Origin: Deltaproteobacteria bacterium | GTDB taxonomy: Bacteria; Desulfobacterota; DSM-4660; Desulfatiglandales; B25-G16 | DNA length: 6,038 nucleotides | Reading direction: 5' to 3' | Assembly (NCBI GenBank): GCA_003646875.1 | Contig: QMLT01000119.1 | Coordinates: 1-6,038 of the forward strand | In this document: one piece after another, positions 1 through 5,607 of the stretch | How the letters are laid out: each line of letters begins with the position of its first letter | Position numbering within the stretch: the stretch's first letter is position 1 | Position numbers and translations under genes: made by a program | The notes under the pieces: generated by a model | Told to the model about the DNA's origin: nothing | Seen by the model: the letters and a program-made list of their open reading frames with translations, nothing else | Databases searched by the model: none

Positions 1-297
1 AAAGGAGCGGGATATAAAAAAGTAGCGTTACTCACTGATGGCAGGTTCTCAGGCGCAACCACGGGGCCATGCATTGGGCACATTGAAATGGAGGCATATA
101 ATGGCGGAGCAATCGGGGCAATACAAGATGGTGATATTATAGAGATAGATATTCCAGGCAGAAGATTAGCCGTACAATTAAGCGATAAGGAGATTAAAGA
201 GAGATTAAAGAATGTTAAAGCACCGAAAAGAAGGCTTACGCCTTTCTTAGAGTCCTACAGAAAGAAATTTTTAGGCATTAATTGTTACGGCCGGTAA
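1..297 (+). CDS. ilvD: IlvD/Edd-family dehydratase, C-terminal part (5' end outside window)
   Basis: The last 98 codons of a gene read in frame from base 1 to the TAA at 295-297. The IlvD/Edd family dehydrates 2,3-dihydroxy acids in branched-chain amino acid synthesis, or sugar acids in catabolism, using an Fe-S cluster in the cytoplasm. Visible family marks are LLTDGRFSGATTG, whose serine corresponds to the catalytic serine, then GPCIGHI and the strand DGDIIEIDIPGRRL. The cluster-binding cysteines lie upstream of the window. The stretch after GHI reads EMEAYNGGAIGAI, where classic dihydroxy-acid dehydratases usually have SPEA and GGPIALV, and the usual TRG is TTG. This suggests a divergent paralogue whose substrate may not be the valine/isoleucine intermediate. 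The regulator gene follows after 4 bases, so the two are probably co-transcribed. Family membership is firm. The symbol marks the family, not a proven substrate. Confidence 0.88.
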   Translation, partial: KGAGYKKVALLTDGRFSGATTGPCIGHIEMEAYNGGAIGAIQDGDIIEIDIPGRRLAVQLSDKEIKERLKNVKAPKRRLTPFLESYRKKFLGINCYGR

Positions 298-301
298 AAT
301 A

Positions 302-871
302 ATGCTTGAGAAGAAAATTTCAGACAAGATTCGAGAGATAAGAAAAAATAAGGGCTTTACCCTGGCTCAATTGGGCAAAGAGATAGGACTCTCTAAGGGA
401 TTACTTTCAAGAATAGAGAATAATCAGGTCTCTCCGCCCATAGCAACACTGTCTAAAATTGCCCGAGGCTTAGAGGTGCCTATCAGTATCTTTTTCGAAG
501 AGGATGAAAGTCTGCAAGAAGGTTATGCAGTGACCCGTAGCAATGATCGAAAACAGGTGGTAAGAAGGGGGACAAAGATAGGCTTCACTTACTATTCCCT
601 AACAAGCATGAAGTCCAGACACGTGATAGAACCTTTTATTATACACTATCCAGTAATCAAAAAAGAGCCAAATGTACTTTTTGACCATCCTGGAGAGGAG
701 TTCCTGTTTGTTTTAAAAGGTGAGATGGAGCTTGTGTATGGCAAAGAGAAGATAAGGCTGCGGCCTGGTGATGCAATCCATTTTGACCCATCCAACCCCC
801 ATAGAGGACAAAATGCTGGAAAGGAAGAGAGCGAATGTCTGGTAATTGTTATTGATAAGCAGTCAATATGA
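302..871 (+). CDS. XRE-family transcriptional regulator with C-terminal cupin domain (regulator 1)
   Basis: A 189-residue protein with the two-domain plan of small XRE-cupin regulators. An N-terminal helix-turn-helix covers about residues 6-65; its recognition region reads LSKGLLSRIENNQVSP. A cupin_2 barrel covers about 107-184, with HPGEEFLFVLKGEMELVYG followed by RPGDAIHFDPSNPHRG. H129, E133 and H167 sit at usual cupin metal or ligand positions, although the classic HxH is reduced to one histidine. Such proteins bind operator DNA as dimers and sense a small metabolite through the cupin. The ATG lies 4 bases after the dehydratase stop with only a weak SD, so translational coupling is likely. 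The length is typical and the protein is intact. It probably controls the dehydratase or the downstream transporter, but the ligand is unknown. Confidence 0.9.
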   Translation: MLEKKISDKIREIRKNKGFTLAQLGKEIGLSKGLLSRIENNQVSPPIATLSKIARGLEVPISIFFEEDESLQEGYAVTRSNDRKQVVRRGTKIGFTYYSLTSMKSRHVIEPFIIHYPVIKKEPNVLFDHPGEEFLFVLKGEMELVYGKEKIRLRPGDAIHFDPSNPHRGQNAGKEESECLVIVIDKQSI

Positions 872-949
872 ATCATACATTTAGATTTAGCAAGATCAAT
901 ACCGTTCCAATACAATGTCCAATCTCCTAATTTATCAATCTTGAAATTA

Positions 950-977
950 TGCAAAATGATTTAACATTTGATTTGCA
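950..977. promoter_or_regulatory. Candidate operator: TGCAAA/TTTGCA inverted repeat
   Basis: TGCAAA at 950-955 and TTTGCA at 972-977 form an inverted repeat with 16 bases between the arms. Inside it is a second, smaller inverted pair, AAATG and CATTT. The left part, TGCAAAATGATTTAA (950-964), recurs as TGCAAAATCTTTTAA at 1078-1092 with 13 of 15 bases matching. The two copies flank the TTGACA box, an arrangement expected for a repressor or autoregulator such as the adjacent XRE-cupin proteins. The symmetry and repetition are seen directly. The binding role is inference, and AT-rich DNA produces such matches by chance fairly often. Confidence 0.3.
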
Positions 978-1014
978 CATTTGTAAATATAATTTAGTAA
1001 TATTAATTTATTGC

Positions 1015-1043
1015 TTGACAAATTGATACAGCAGGGCTATGTG
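1015..1043 (+). promoter_or_regulatory. Candidate sigma-70-type promoter for the second regulator
   Basis: A perfect -35 hexamer TTGACA (1015-1020) is followed, after 17 bases, by TATGTG (1038-1043), which matches only the first three bases of the -10 consensus. The DNA immediately upstream (about 980-1012) is very AT-rich, like an UP element. The strong -35 and correct spacing favour a real promoter. The weak -10 makes it uncertain, or suggests dependence on an activator. Transcription from here would give a leader of roughly 90 bases before the ATG at 1139. Confidence 0.35.
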
Positions 1044-1138
1044 AAGATTTAATATAAGTATAGGCTACTTACAAAAGTGCAAAATCTTTTAAAAGCTTCT
1101 GTTCACTTAACTTGCAACACAGCAGAGAAAAAGACTCC

Positions 1139-1795
1139 ATGGAAAACAAGGACGACCTGGCCAAAAGGATCGGAAGCAGGGTAAAGGACTTTCGAAAAGA
1201 ATCAGGACTAACACAGAAAAGGCTGGCCGAGGCTACAGGGCTCTCCCCTGGCCTTCTTTCAAGGATCGAGAACGGTTTCGCTATGCCATCTATACCAACC
1301 TTGCAGAGTATTTCTAATACCCTGAAGGCGGAAATAGGATATTTTTTTCAAGATCAAGGTGAAAAAGGTTACATAATCACCAATCCAGGTAACCGCAGAG
1401 TGGTTATTTCCAGATCAGGCCCGCATAGGAGGGTTGCCTATGAACTCGAACTCCTGGCCGAGGGAATGAAGAACCCCTTTATGGAGCCAGCCATTGTAAC
1501 GCATGTGGGTAAGAAGGAAGAGGTGGAGCCAAGGATTCATGATGGGCAAGAGTTTATGTATGTACTTGAGGGCAGGATGAAACTGACACTGGGATCAAAG
1601 GAGTTCATATTAAAAAATGGCAATGCGGCTTACTGGAATGGCACTGTCCCTCACAAAGGCATTAGCCTGGGAAGAAAGCCGGCAAAGGCATTGCATGTGC
1701 ACTTAATCCCTGGTCGATGGACTGGAACGTTCCAATACGAAGATATTCCTGTCCAGAGCCCGAAAACAAAAAAGAAAAAAGGTGATGCGCTGTGA
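1139..1795 (+). CDS. XRE-family transcriptional regulator with C-terminal cupin domain (regulator 2)
   Basis: A 218-residue paralogue of the preceding regulator. The helix-turn-helix spans about residues 10-66 and shares the exact segment GLLSRIEN with regulator 1. The cupin domain spans about 115-190, with IHDGQEFMYVLEGRMKLTLG and then GNAAYWNGTVPHKG; H134, E138 and H172 occupy the usual cupin positions. The second motif has lost the PGD turn seen in regulator 1 (KNGNAAYW instead), so metal or ligand binding may differ. A lysine-rich tail, KTKKKKGDAL, extends beyond the barrel. I chose the ATG at 1139. An in-frame TTG at 1112 would add nine unremarkable residues and has no SD, but the ATG also has only a weak purine-rich stretch upstream. 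The transporter gene dctP begins 118 bases after the stop, so this is the likeliest local regulator of that operon. Confidence 0.88.
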   Translation: MENKDDLAKRIGSRVKDFRKESGLTQKRLAEATGLSPGLLSRIENGFAMPSIPTLQSISNTLKAEIGYFFQDQGEKGYIITNPGNRRVVISRSGPHRRVAYELELLAEGMKNPFMEPAIVTHVGKKEEVEPRIHDGQEFMYVLEGRMKLTLGSKEFILKNGNAAYWNGTVPHKGISLGRKPAKALHVHLIPGRWTGTFQYEDIPVQSPKTKKKKGDAL

Positions 1796-1913
1796 AGTAG
1801 TTCAAATAGTGATGAGAGAAAAATTTTCCAGGTCAAACTCATTTGGAAGGAGGTGAATTTTAAACCATTTAATTAACAACCTTTAAGCCAAACAGATAAA
1901 GAGGGAGGTTATC

Positions 1914-2993
1914 ATGAAACAATTTTCTAAGTATTTAAGGAATGCGGTGGTTTTTCTGCTATCTCTTTCTCTGGGGTTGATCTTTACAGCCCCAAGCGAG
2001 GCGGGCAAATTCAAGAAAGAGTATAAGATGACACTCAATGTAGGCCCTCAGTTCTACTGGGGGATGGGGGCGCAAAAATTTGCTGATCTGGTAAAGGAAA
2101 AAACTAATGGTCAGATTAATATCAAACCCTATTGGGGAAGCTCTCTTCTCAAGGGAGCTCAGCTAAAATCTCCTCAAATGGTGGCTAGCGGTGTGATTGA
2201 TTGTGCCTATGAATCTACAATCAATTCCTCTCCTGTTATGCCGGAGATGAATATCTTTTCCCTGCCCTTTTTCATCAACAATTTTGAAAACCTTGATAAA
2301 ATGGAGTATGGCGAAACCGGAAAGGCCATATTTAAGGTTATGGATAAAAAGGGTCTTGTGGGGCTCGCATGGGCTGAAAACGGGTTCAGGCAGGTCACCA
2401 ATAGTAAAAGGGCAATACATATACCCGCGGATTTGAAAGGACTAAGACTCCGTGTTGTAGGAAGCCCGATTTTTATTGATACGTTCAGGCAATTGGGCGC
2501 CGATCCTGTTAATATGAACTGGGGTGATGCAGTAACGGCATTTCAACAGGGTGTAGTCGATGGCCAGGAGAATCCAGTTGGGGTGCTTATCCCAGTGCAA
2601 ATCTGGCAATACCACAAGTATTCTACCTTCTGGAATTATCTTGTGGACCCCGTAATTGTCTACTGGAATAAAAAGCAGTTTAATGCCTTCCCTGAGAATA
2701 TTCAAAAGGCTATACGTGAAGCGGCCGTAGAATCCGCTCGATTCGAAAAGGCCCTCTGCCGGGCCGGGCTTGACGGGGAAAAGTCACTTAACATACTGAA
2801 AAATGAGTTCAATTATACTATGAAGGTCCCTGAACCTGTTAAGTATATGGAGAGCAAGGGCATGACTGTAACCTTCCTTTCGGATGCGGAGAGAAATGCC
2901 TTTATTGATGCAACAAAATCACTCTACAATAAATGGATCCCCAAGGTCGGAAAAGATCTGTATGAAAAGGCAAAAGCGGATATGGGAAAATAG
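1914..2993 (+). CDS. dctP: TRAP transporter substrate-binding protein, DctP family (first copy)
   Basis: A complete 359-residue periplasmic binding protein of the DctP family, which captures organic acids and hands them to the DctQM membrane complex. A signal peptide is plain: basic start MKQFSKYLRN, hydrophobic core to about residue 25, and probable cleavage after PSEA (residue 30). Mature-protein marks include KFADLVKEKTNGQINIKPY, then DLKGLRLRVVGSPIF, in which R180 aligns with the arginine that grips the substrate carboxylate in this family. AFQQGVVDGQENP (209-221) and WNKKQF (251-256) also fit. The SD GGAGG (1904-1908) lies 5 bases before the ATG. A hairpin follows the stop, and dctQ starts 71 bases downstream. 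The arginine supports a carboxylate ligand, but its identity cannot be read from the sequence. Confidence 0.96.
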   Translation: MKQFSKYLRNAVVFLLSLSLGLIFTAPSEAGKFKKEYKMTLNVGPQFYWGMGAQKFADLVKEKTNGQINIKPYWGSSLLKGAQLKSPQMVASGVIDCAYESTINSSPVMPEMNIFSLPFFINNFENLDKMEYGETGKAIFKVMDKKGLVGLAWAENGFRQVTNSKRAIHIPADLKGLRLRVVGSPIFIDTFRQLGADPVNMNWGDAVTAFQQGVVDGQENPVGVLIPVQIWQYHKYSTFWNYLVDPVIVYWNKKQFNAFPENIQKAIREAAVESARFEKALCRAGLDGEKSLNILKNEFNYTMKVPEPVKYMESKGMTVTFLSDAERNAFIDATKSLYNKWIPKVGKDLYEKAKADMGK

Positions 2994-3006
2994 AGCGTGC
3001 TAAAAT

Positions 3007-3050
3007 AGAGAGCCCTTGCGAAACTAAACATTTCACAGGGGCTCTCTTTT
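3007..3050 (+). terminator. Terminator- or attenuator-like hairpin between dctP and dctQ
   Basis: Left arm 3007-3023 and right arm 3031-3047 form a 17-pair stem with nine perfect pairs at the base (AGAGAGCCC with GGGCTCTCT), one G-U pair, one C-A mismatch and a 7-base loop. A short T run (3047-3050) follows. It starts 13 bases after the dctP stop. Such an element in a TRAP operon can partly end transcription or protect the dctP end from decay, giving more binding protein than membrane subunits. The T run is short, so partial termination or mRNA stabilisation is more likely than a full stop. Confidence 0.75.
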
Positions 3051-3064
3051 AAAGAGAGTATTGG

Positions 3065-3553
3065 ATGGAAGAGAAAAATCAGCACATCAGGATAGATCAT
3101 TGGATTGTCGCTGTTTTGCTTTTTGCTATGGCATCCATTGCCTTTATCAATGTTCTCAGCCGCTACCTATTCCATTTTTCCTTTGCAGCAACCGAGGAGA
3201 TTACTATTAATCTTTTTGTCTGGATGACGGTGATCGGATCAGGGATTGCCTTTGAGCGTGGGGGCCAACTTGGGATGGTTACACTCTATAATATTTTCCC
3301 CAAGAAATTTAAGAAAATTATAATTCTTTTCAGCTCGGGGCTGAGCGCCTTCCTTTTTCTCTTAGTAGATATTTACACCATTCAGGCCATATATTTTGAA
3401 TTAACAATATTCAATGCCACATCTGCCGGGCTTGGTATCCCTGTATGGATCTATTATATTGGTGTTCCCATTTTATCTATCTTTGTTTTTCAGGGTATTT
3501 ACAGGGATGCATCCTCTAAATTGGACGGCCTTGAGAGAAAGGGGAAAAGATAA
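3065..3553 (+). CDS. dctQ: TRAP transporter small membrane subunit, DctQ family
   Basis: A 162-residue inner-membrane protein, the usual length for DctQ, which pairs with DctM in the TRAP permease. Four hydrophobic segments are visible at about residues 12-35, 46-63, 84-108 and 122-145. Family marks include INVLSRYLF after the first segment, the acidic pair TEE at 43-45 before the second, FVWMTVIGSGIAFERGGQLG, and the late GLGIPVWIYYIGVPI. The SD is GAGAG (3054-3058), 6 bases before the ATG, and it sits directly against the preceding hairpin, so RNA folding could affect initiation. The stop TAA overlaps the ATG of dctM by one base (TAATG), indicating coupled translation and equal amounts of the two membrane subunits. 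Confidence 0.94.
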   Translation: MEEKNQHIRIDHWIVAVLLFAMASIAFINVLSRYLFHFSFAATEEITINLFVWMTVIGSGIAFERGGQLGMVTLYNIFPKKFKKIIILFSSGLSAFLFLLVDIYTIQAIYFELTIFNATSAGLGIPVWIYYIGVPILSIFVFQGIYRDASSKLDGLERKGKR

Positions 3554-4842
3554 TGGAGATTTTGGTAATCGCATTAACCTTCCTTTTTTTTATGGCTATC
3601 GGTATTCCCATAGGGACATCTCTTGGTGTGGCGGCTGTTGTTACTATTTACTATTTTGACCTGGGCATAGGAATGTTGGGGGTTAATTTTTCAACGGGCA
3701 TTGCATCATTTCCCCTTCTTGCAATCCCCTTTTTTGTATTGGCCGGGGTTATCCTCGAAAAAGCAGGCCTTGCCGCAACAATAGCCCATTTTTTTGAACT
3801 TTTGGTGGGAAAGATGGTAGGTGGTCTGTCAATGGTGGCTGTGCTTACATGTATGTTTTGGGGAGCCCTTTCTGGTTCAGGGCCTGCAACCACAGCAGCC
3901 GTAGGCCTGATCCTTATTGCCCCTATGATAAGGCATGGATATGACAAAAACTTCGCAGGAGCAACCATCGCCAATTCTTCTGACCTCTCTATTATAATAC
4001 CACCCAGCATTGCCTTTATTATCTACGGAAACATTACCAGTGTCTCGGTGAGCGCCCTTTTTGTAGCTGGTATTATCCCTGGGCTTCTCACTGGGGCCGG
4101 CACGGTCCTTGTGGCATATATTATATCAAGAAAAAGGGGTTATCGGGGTCTGGAAAAAAGAGGGAGTCTGAAAGAGATCCTCATTGCTTTCAAAGACTCT
4201 TTATGGGCTATCCTGACGCCGATCATCATCCTGGGAGGCATATATGCAGGTATATTTACGCCCACAGAAGCCGCAGTGGTTGCTGTTTTTTACAGCCTGT
4301 TTGTGGCCATCTTTATTTATCACTCTATTTCATGGCGTGATCTAATACAGATTCTGGTTGATGCAAGTGTCACAAGCTCAGTCATCATGTTCCTTGTGGT
4401 ATTCGCAGGGATTTTTACCTGGGCAGCATCTGTTATCGGCATTATCGATCTGGCTGCCAATGCTATTATAAAAATATCACCCAATGCAGTGGTCATGATC
4501 ATCCTGGTAAACCTGTTGCTGCTGGGTCTGGGAATGATTCTGGATGCAATCTCCATCTCTTATCTAATCATGCCCATCCTTATACCCGTGCTGGCCGCCT
4601 TTAATATTGATCCTTTGTGGTATGGTGTTATCTTTATCTCAGCCCTGGCTATTGGCCAGGCAACACCTCCAGTAGGTGTGAATCTGTTTACAGCAGCCAA
4701 CTTGATTAAGGGGAACTTAGACTCTTTAGCTAAACAGGCGATCCCATTTGTGATCATGGATGCTATTGTTTTGATTATTCTATCACTGGTGCCCTGGTTG
4801 TCTATGTATCTACCGGTTAAGGCAGGTCTGTATACGCCATAG
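3553..4842 (+). CDS. dctM: TRAP transporter large membrane subunit, DctM family
   Basis: A 429-residue polytopic membrane protein of normal DctM length, the subunit that carries out substrate and ion translocation. The protein has two similar halves. The first contains GALSGSGPATTAAVG (104-118) and SSDLSIIIPPSIAFIIYGN (142-160). The second contains GIFTPTEAAVVAVFYSL (233-249), the long segment around GLGMILDAISISYLIMPILI (325-344) and IGQATPPVGVNLFTAANL (367-384). The paired IPPS and TPPVG loops are the expected re-entrant hairpin regions that form ion and substrate sites. The ATG shares its A with the TAA stop of dctQ, and GGGG at 3541-3544 can serve as part of a ribosome site. The gene is intact, with no frameshift. 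Import is probably driven by sodium, as known for the family; the sequence alone does not prove the ion. Confidence 0.96.
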   Translation: MEILVIALTFLFFMAIGIPIGTSLGVAAVVTIYYFDLGIGMLGVNFSTGIASFPLLAIPFFVLAGVILEKAGLAATIAHFFELLVGKMVGGLSMVAVLTCMFWGALSGSGPATTAAVGLILIAPMIRHGYDKNFAGATIANSSDLSIIIPPSIAFIIYGNITSVSVSALFVAGIIPGLLTGAGTVLVAYIISRKRGYRGLEKRGSLKEILIAFKDSLWAILTPIIILGGIYAGIFTPTEAAVVAVFYSLFVAIFIYHSISWRDLIQILVDASVTSSVIMFLVVFAGIFTWAASVIGIIDLAANAIIKISPNAVVMIILVNLLLLGLGMILDAISISYLIMPILIPVLAAFNIDPLWYGVIFISALAIGQATPPVGVNLFTAANLIKGNLDSLAKQAIPFVIMDAIVLIILSLVPWLSMYLPVKAGLYTP

Positions 4843-4851
4843 GAGAAGTGC

Positions 4852-4932
4852 CTAAAATGTCTAAAGTGATCTAAAGTGCCTAAAGTCAAAAAGACTCCAA
4901 TCTAAAATTTTAGCTCACTTTAGACACTTTAG
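4852..4932. repeat. Long imperfect palindrome of iterated CTAAAGTG-like units
   Basis: Arms at 4852-4875 and 4909-4932 are reverse complements at 22 of 24 positions, with a 33-base spacer. The left side repeats a unit close to CTAAAGTG at 4852, 4861, 4871 and 4880, a spacing of 9, 10 and 9 bases. The right side carries the same unit on the opposite strand, ending at 4932, 4923 and 4913. The spacer contains a smaller hairpin (AGTC, five A, GACT at 4884-4896) and runs into the 12-base palindrome CTAAAATTTTAG at 4902-4913. It begins 10 bases after the dctM stop. It could be a transcript-end hairpin or a dispersed repeat element. The absence of a proper T run argues against a simple terminator. 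Confidence 0.8.
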
Positions 4933-4987
4933 TTTCCTTTCAACTTAATGATGGAGTTCCAAAGTTGGTTTCAAGAGGGAAAAAAGG

Positions 4988-5470
4988 ATGGGGATAACCT
5001 TTTCGGAAGGACATCTTTCAAAAGCAGTTACCATCAGGGTGCTTCCCGGCTCCGATGTGATAGAGGGAATTGAGGAGGCCTGCCAAAACCTGGGTATAAA
5101 ATCCGGTGCAATCATCTCTTGCATTGGGAGCCTTCAACGGGCATCGGTCCTGGTCGCCGTACCGTTGAATAACAAGATAGGCGCTGGTTACAGCGAGCCT
5201 AGAAAGTATGAAGGCCCGCTGGAGCTCCTCTCAGGGCAGGGAACTATCGGCCGGGAAGAGGAAGGGGAAATAATTACCGTCCACATACATGGGGTGGTAA
5301 GCGATAAGGAGGGACACCTCCATGGAGGCCACCTCGTGCGGGGGGAAAATCCGGTATTGATCACCTGCGAGGTAATGGTCGCACAACTGCAAGGAATAAA
5401 AATACTAAGGTCCCATGATCCTAAAACGGATTATGATATATTTTTTGCAAAAGGAGAAGAAAATGCCTAA
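4988..5470 (+). CDS. Stand-alone PCC/DUF296-domain protein
   Basis: A 160-residue protein consisting almost entirely of one PCC (formerly DUF296) domain, the fold found alone in bacteria and archaea and fused to AT-hooks in plants. Visible marks are the opening strand KAVTIRVLPGSDVIEGIEEA, the turn IISCIGSLQRASVLVAV (42-58), the strand YEGPLELLSGQGTIG, and the histidine-rich HIHGVVSDKEGHLHGGHLVRG (99-119) followed by E128. H99, H101, H110, H112 and H115 probably form or surround a metal or ligand site in the trimer known for bacterial members. It has no signal peptide or AT-hook, so it is cytoplasmic. The SD GAGGG (4975-4979) lies 8 bases before the ATG. It sits between the TRAP operon and a second TRAP binding protein. 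The biochemical role of bacterial PCC proteins is largely unknown, and I assign none. Confidence 0.85.
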   Translation: MGITFSEGHLSKAVTIRVLPGSDVIEGIEEACQNLGIKSGAIISCIGSLQRASVLVAVPLNNKIGAGYSEPRKYEGPLELLSGQGTIGREEEGEIITVHIHGVVSDKEGHLHGGHLVRGENPVLITCEVMVAQLQGIKILRSHDPKTDYDIFFAKGEENA

Positions 5471-5595
5471 AAATCGCATGTATTCTAATAGGCCACTATG
5501 ATCGGGGCGTTATCGATCAAATATTAGGAAGGGAGGTGACTGATAGAGGGATTCTCAGTGATAAGTCAAACTTTTTAATCAACAGTACTGTATGA
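5463..5595 (+). pseudogene. Possible frameshifted mini-gene or gene remnant
   Basis: A good SD (AGGAG, 5452-5456) stands 6 bases before an ATG at 5463, overlapping the end of the PCC gene. As written, the frame ends after 12 codons at a TGA. If one A of the five-A run at 5469-5473 is skipped, the reading becomes MPKIACILIGHYDRGVID and continues open for 43 codons to a TGA at 5593-5595, immediately before the SD of the next gene. The shifted product starts with a hydrophobic beta-strand-like segment (KIACILIG) and looks protein-like. I recognise no family. It may be a decayed N-terminal fragment, a sequencing or assembly error in a small gene, or chance. Confidence 0.25.
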
Positions 5596-5607
5596 GGAGG
5601 GAATATT

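Larger units (their letters stand above)
872..1138. other. AT-rich intergenic region between the two regulators
   Basis: This gap of 267 bases separates the two regulator genes and is clearly richer in A and T than the flanking coding DNA, most strongly at about 940-1012. I see no convincing GC-rich terminator after the first regulator. The gap holds a perfect TTGACA box (1015-1020), an isolated TATAAT (988-993) with no well-spaced -35 partner, and TGCAAA-type repeats described separately. It is the most likely place for a transcription start of the second regulator and perhaps the transporter. Confidence 0.5.

Noticed and set aside
646..954. Minus-strand open frame of 102 codons opposite the end of regulator 1, running into the intergenic region.
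   Set aside because: Most of it is the antisense of the conserved cupin domain, I recognise no family, and the plus-strand gene explains the coding signal.
988..993. Perfect TATAAT as a -10 box.
   Set aside because: No -35-like hexamer lies at 16-18 bases upstream, and the surrounding DNA is so AT-rich that the match carries little weight.
1112..1138. TTG at 1112 as an earlier start for regulator 2.
   Set aside because: There is no SD before it, and the nine added residues are not part of the helix-turn-helix domain. The ATG at 1139 gives a normal N-terminus.
1812..1856. Short frame (ATG at 1812, 14 codons) and in-frame open stretch after the regulator 2 stop, considered as a leader peptide for dctP.
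   Set aside because: There is no convincing SD, the composition is unremarkable, and open stretches of this length are expected by chance.
2072..2083. Palindrome GCAAAAATTTGC inside dctP, resembling the TGCAAA operator candidates.
   Set aside because: It is fully explained by codons of a conserved DctP segment (AQKFAD), and its location inside the gene makes an operator unlikely.
3414..3659. Plus-strand open frame of 81 codons spanning the dctQ-dctM junction.
   Set aside because: It overlaps two well-supported TRAP genes in another frame and shows no recognisable protein features.
3651..4010. Minus-strand open frame of 119 codons inside dctM, with further antisense frames at 4320-4556 and 4560-4889.
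   Set aside because: These are antisense shadows of conserved DctM membrane segments, with no family resemblance of their own.
4941..4967. CAACTT/AAGTTG inverted repeat upstream of the PCC gene as an operator or terminator.
   Set aside because: The arms are only 6 bases with a 15-base loop and no T run, which is within chance expectation.
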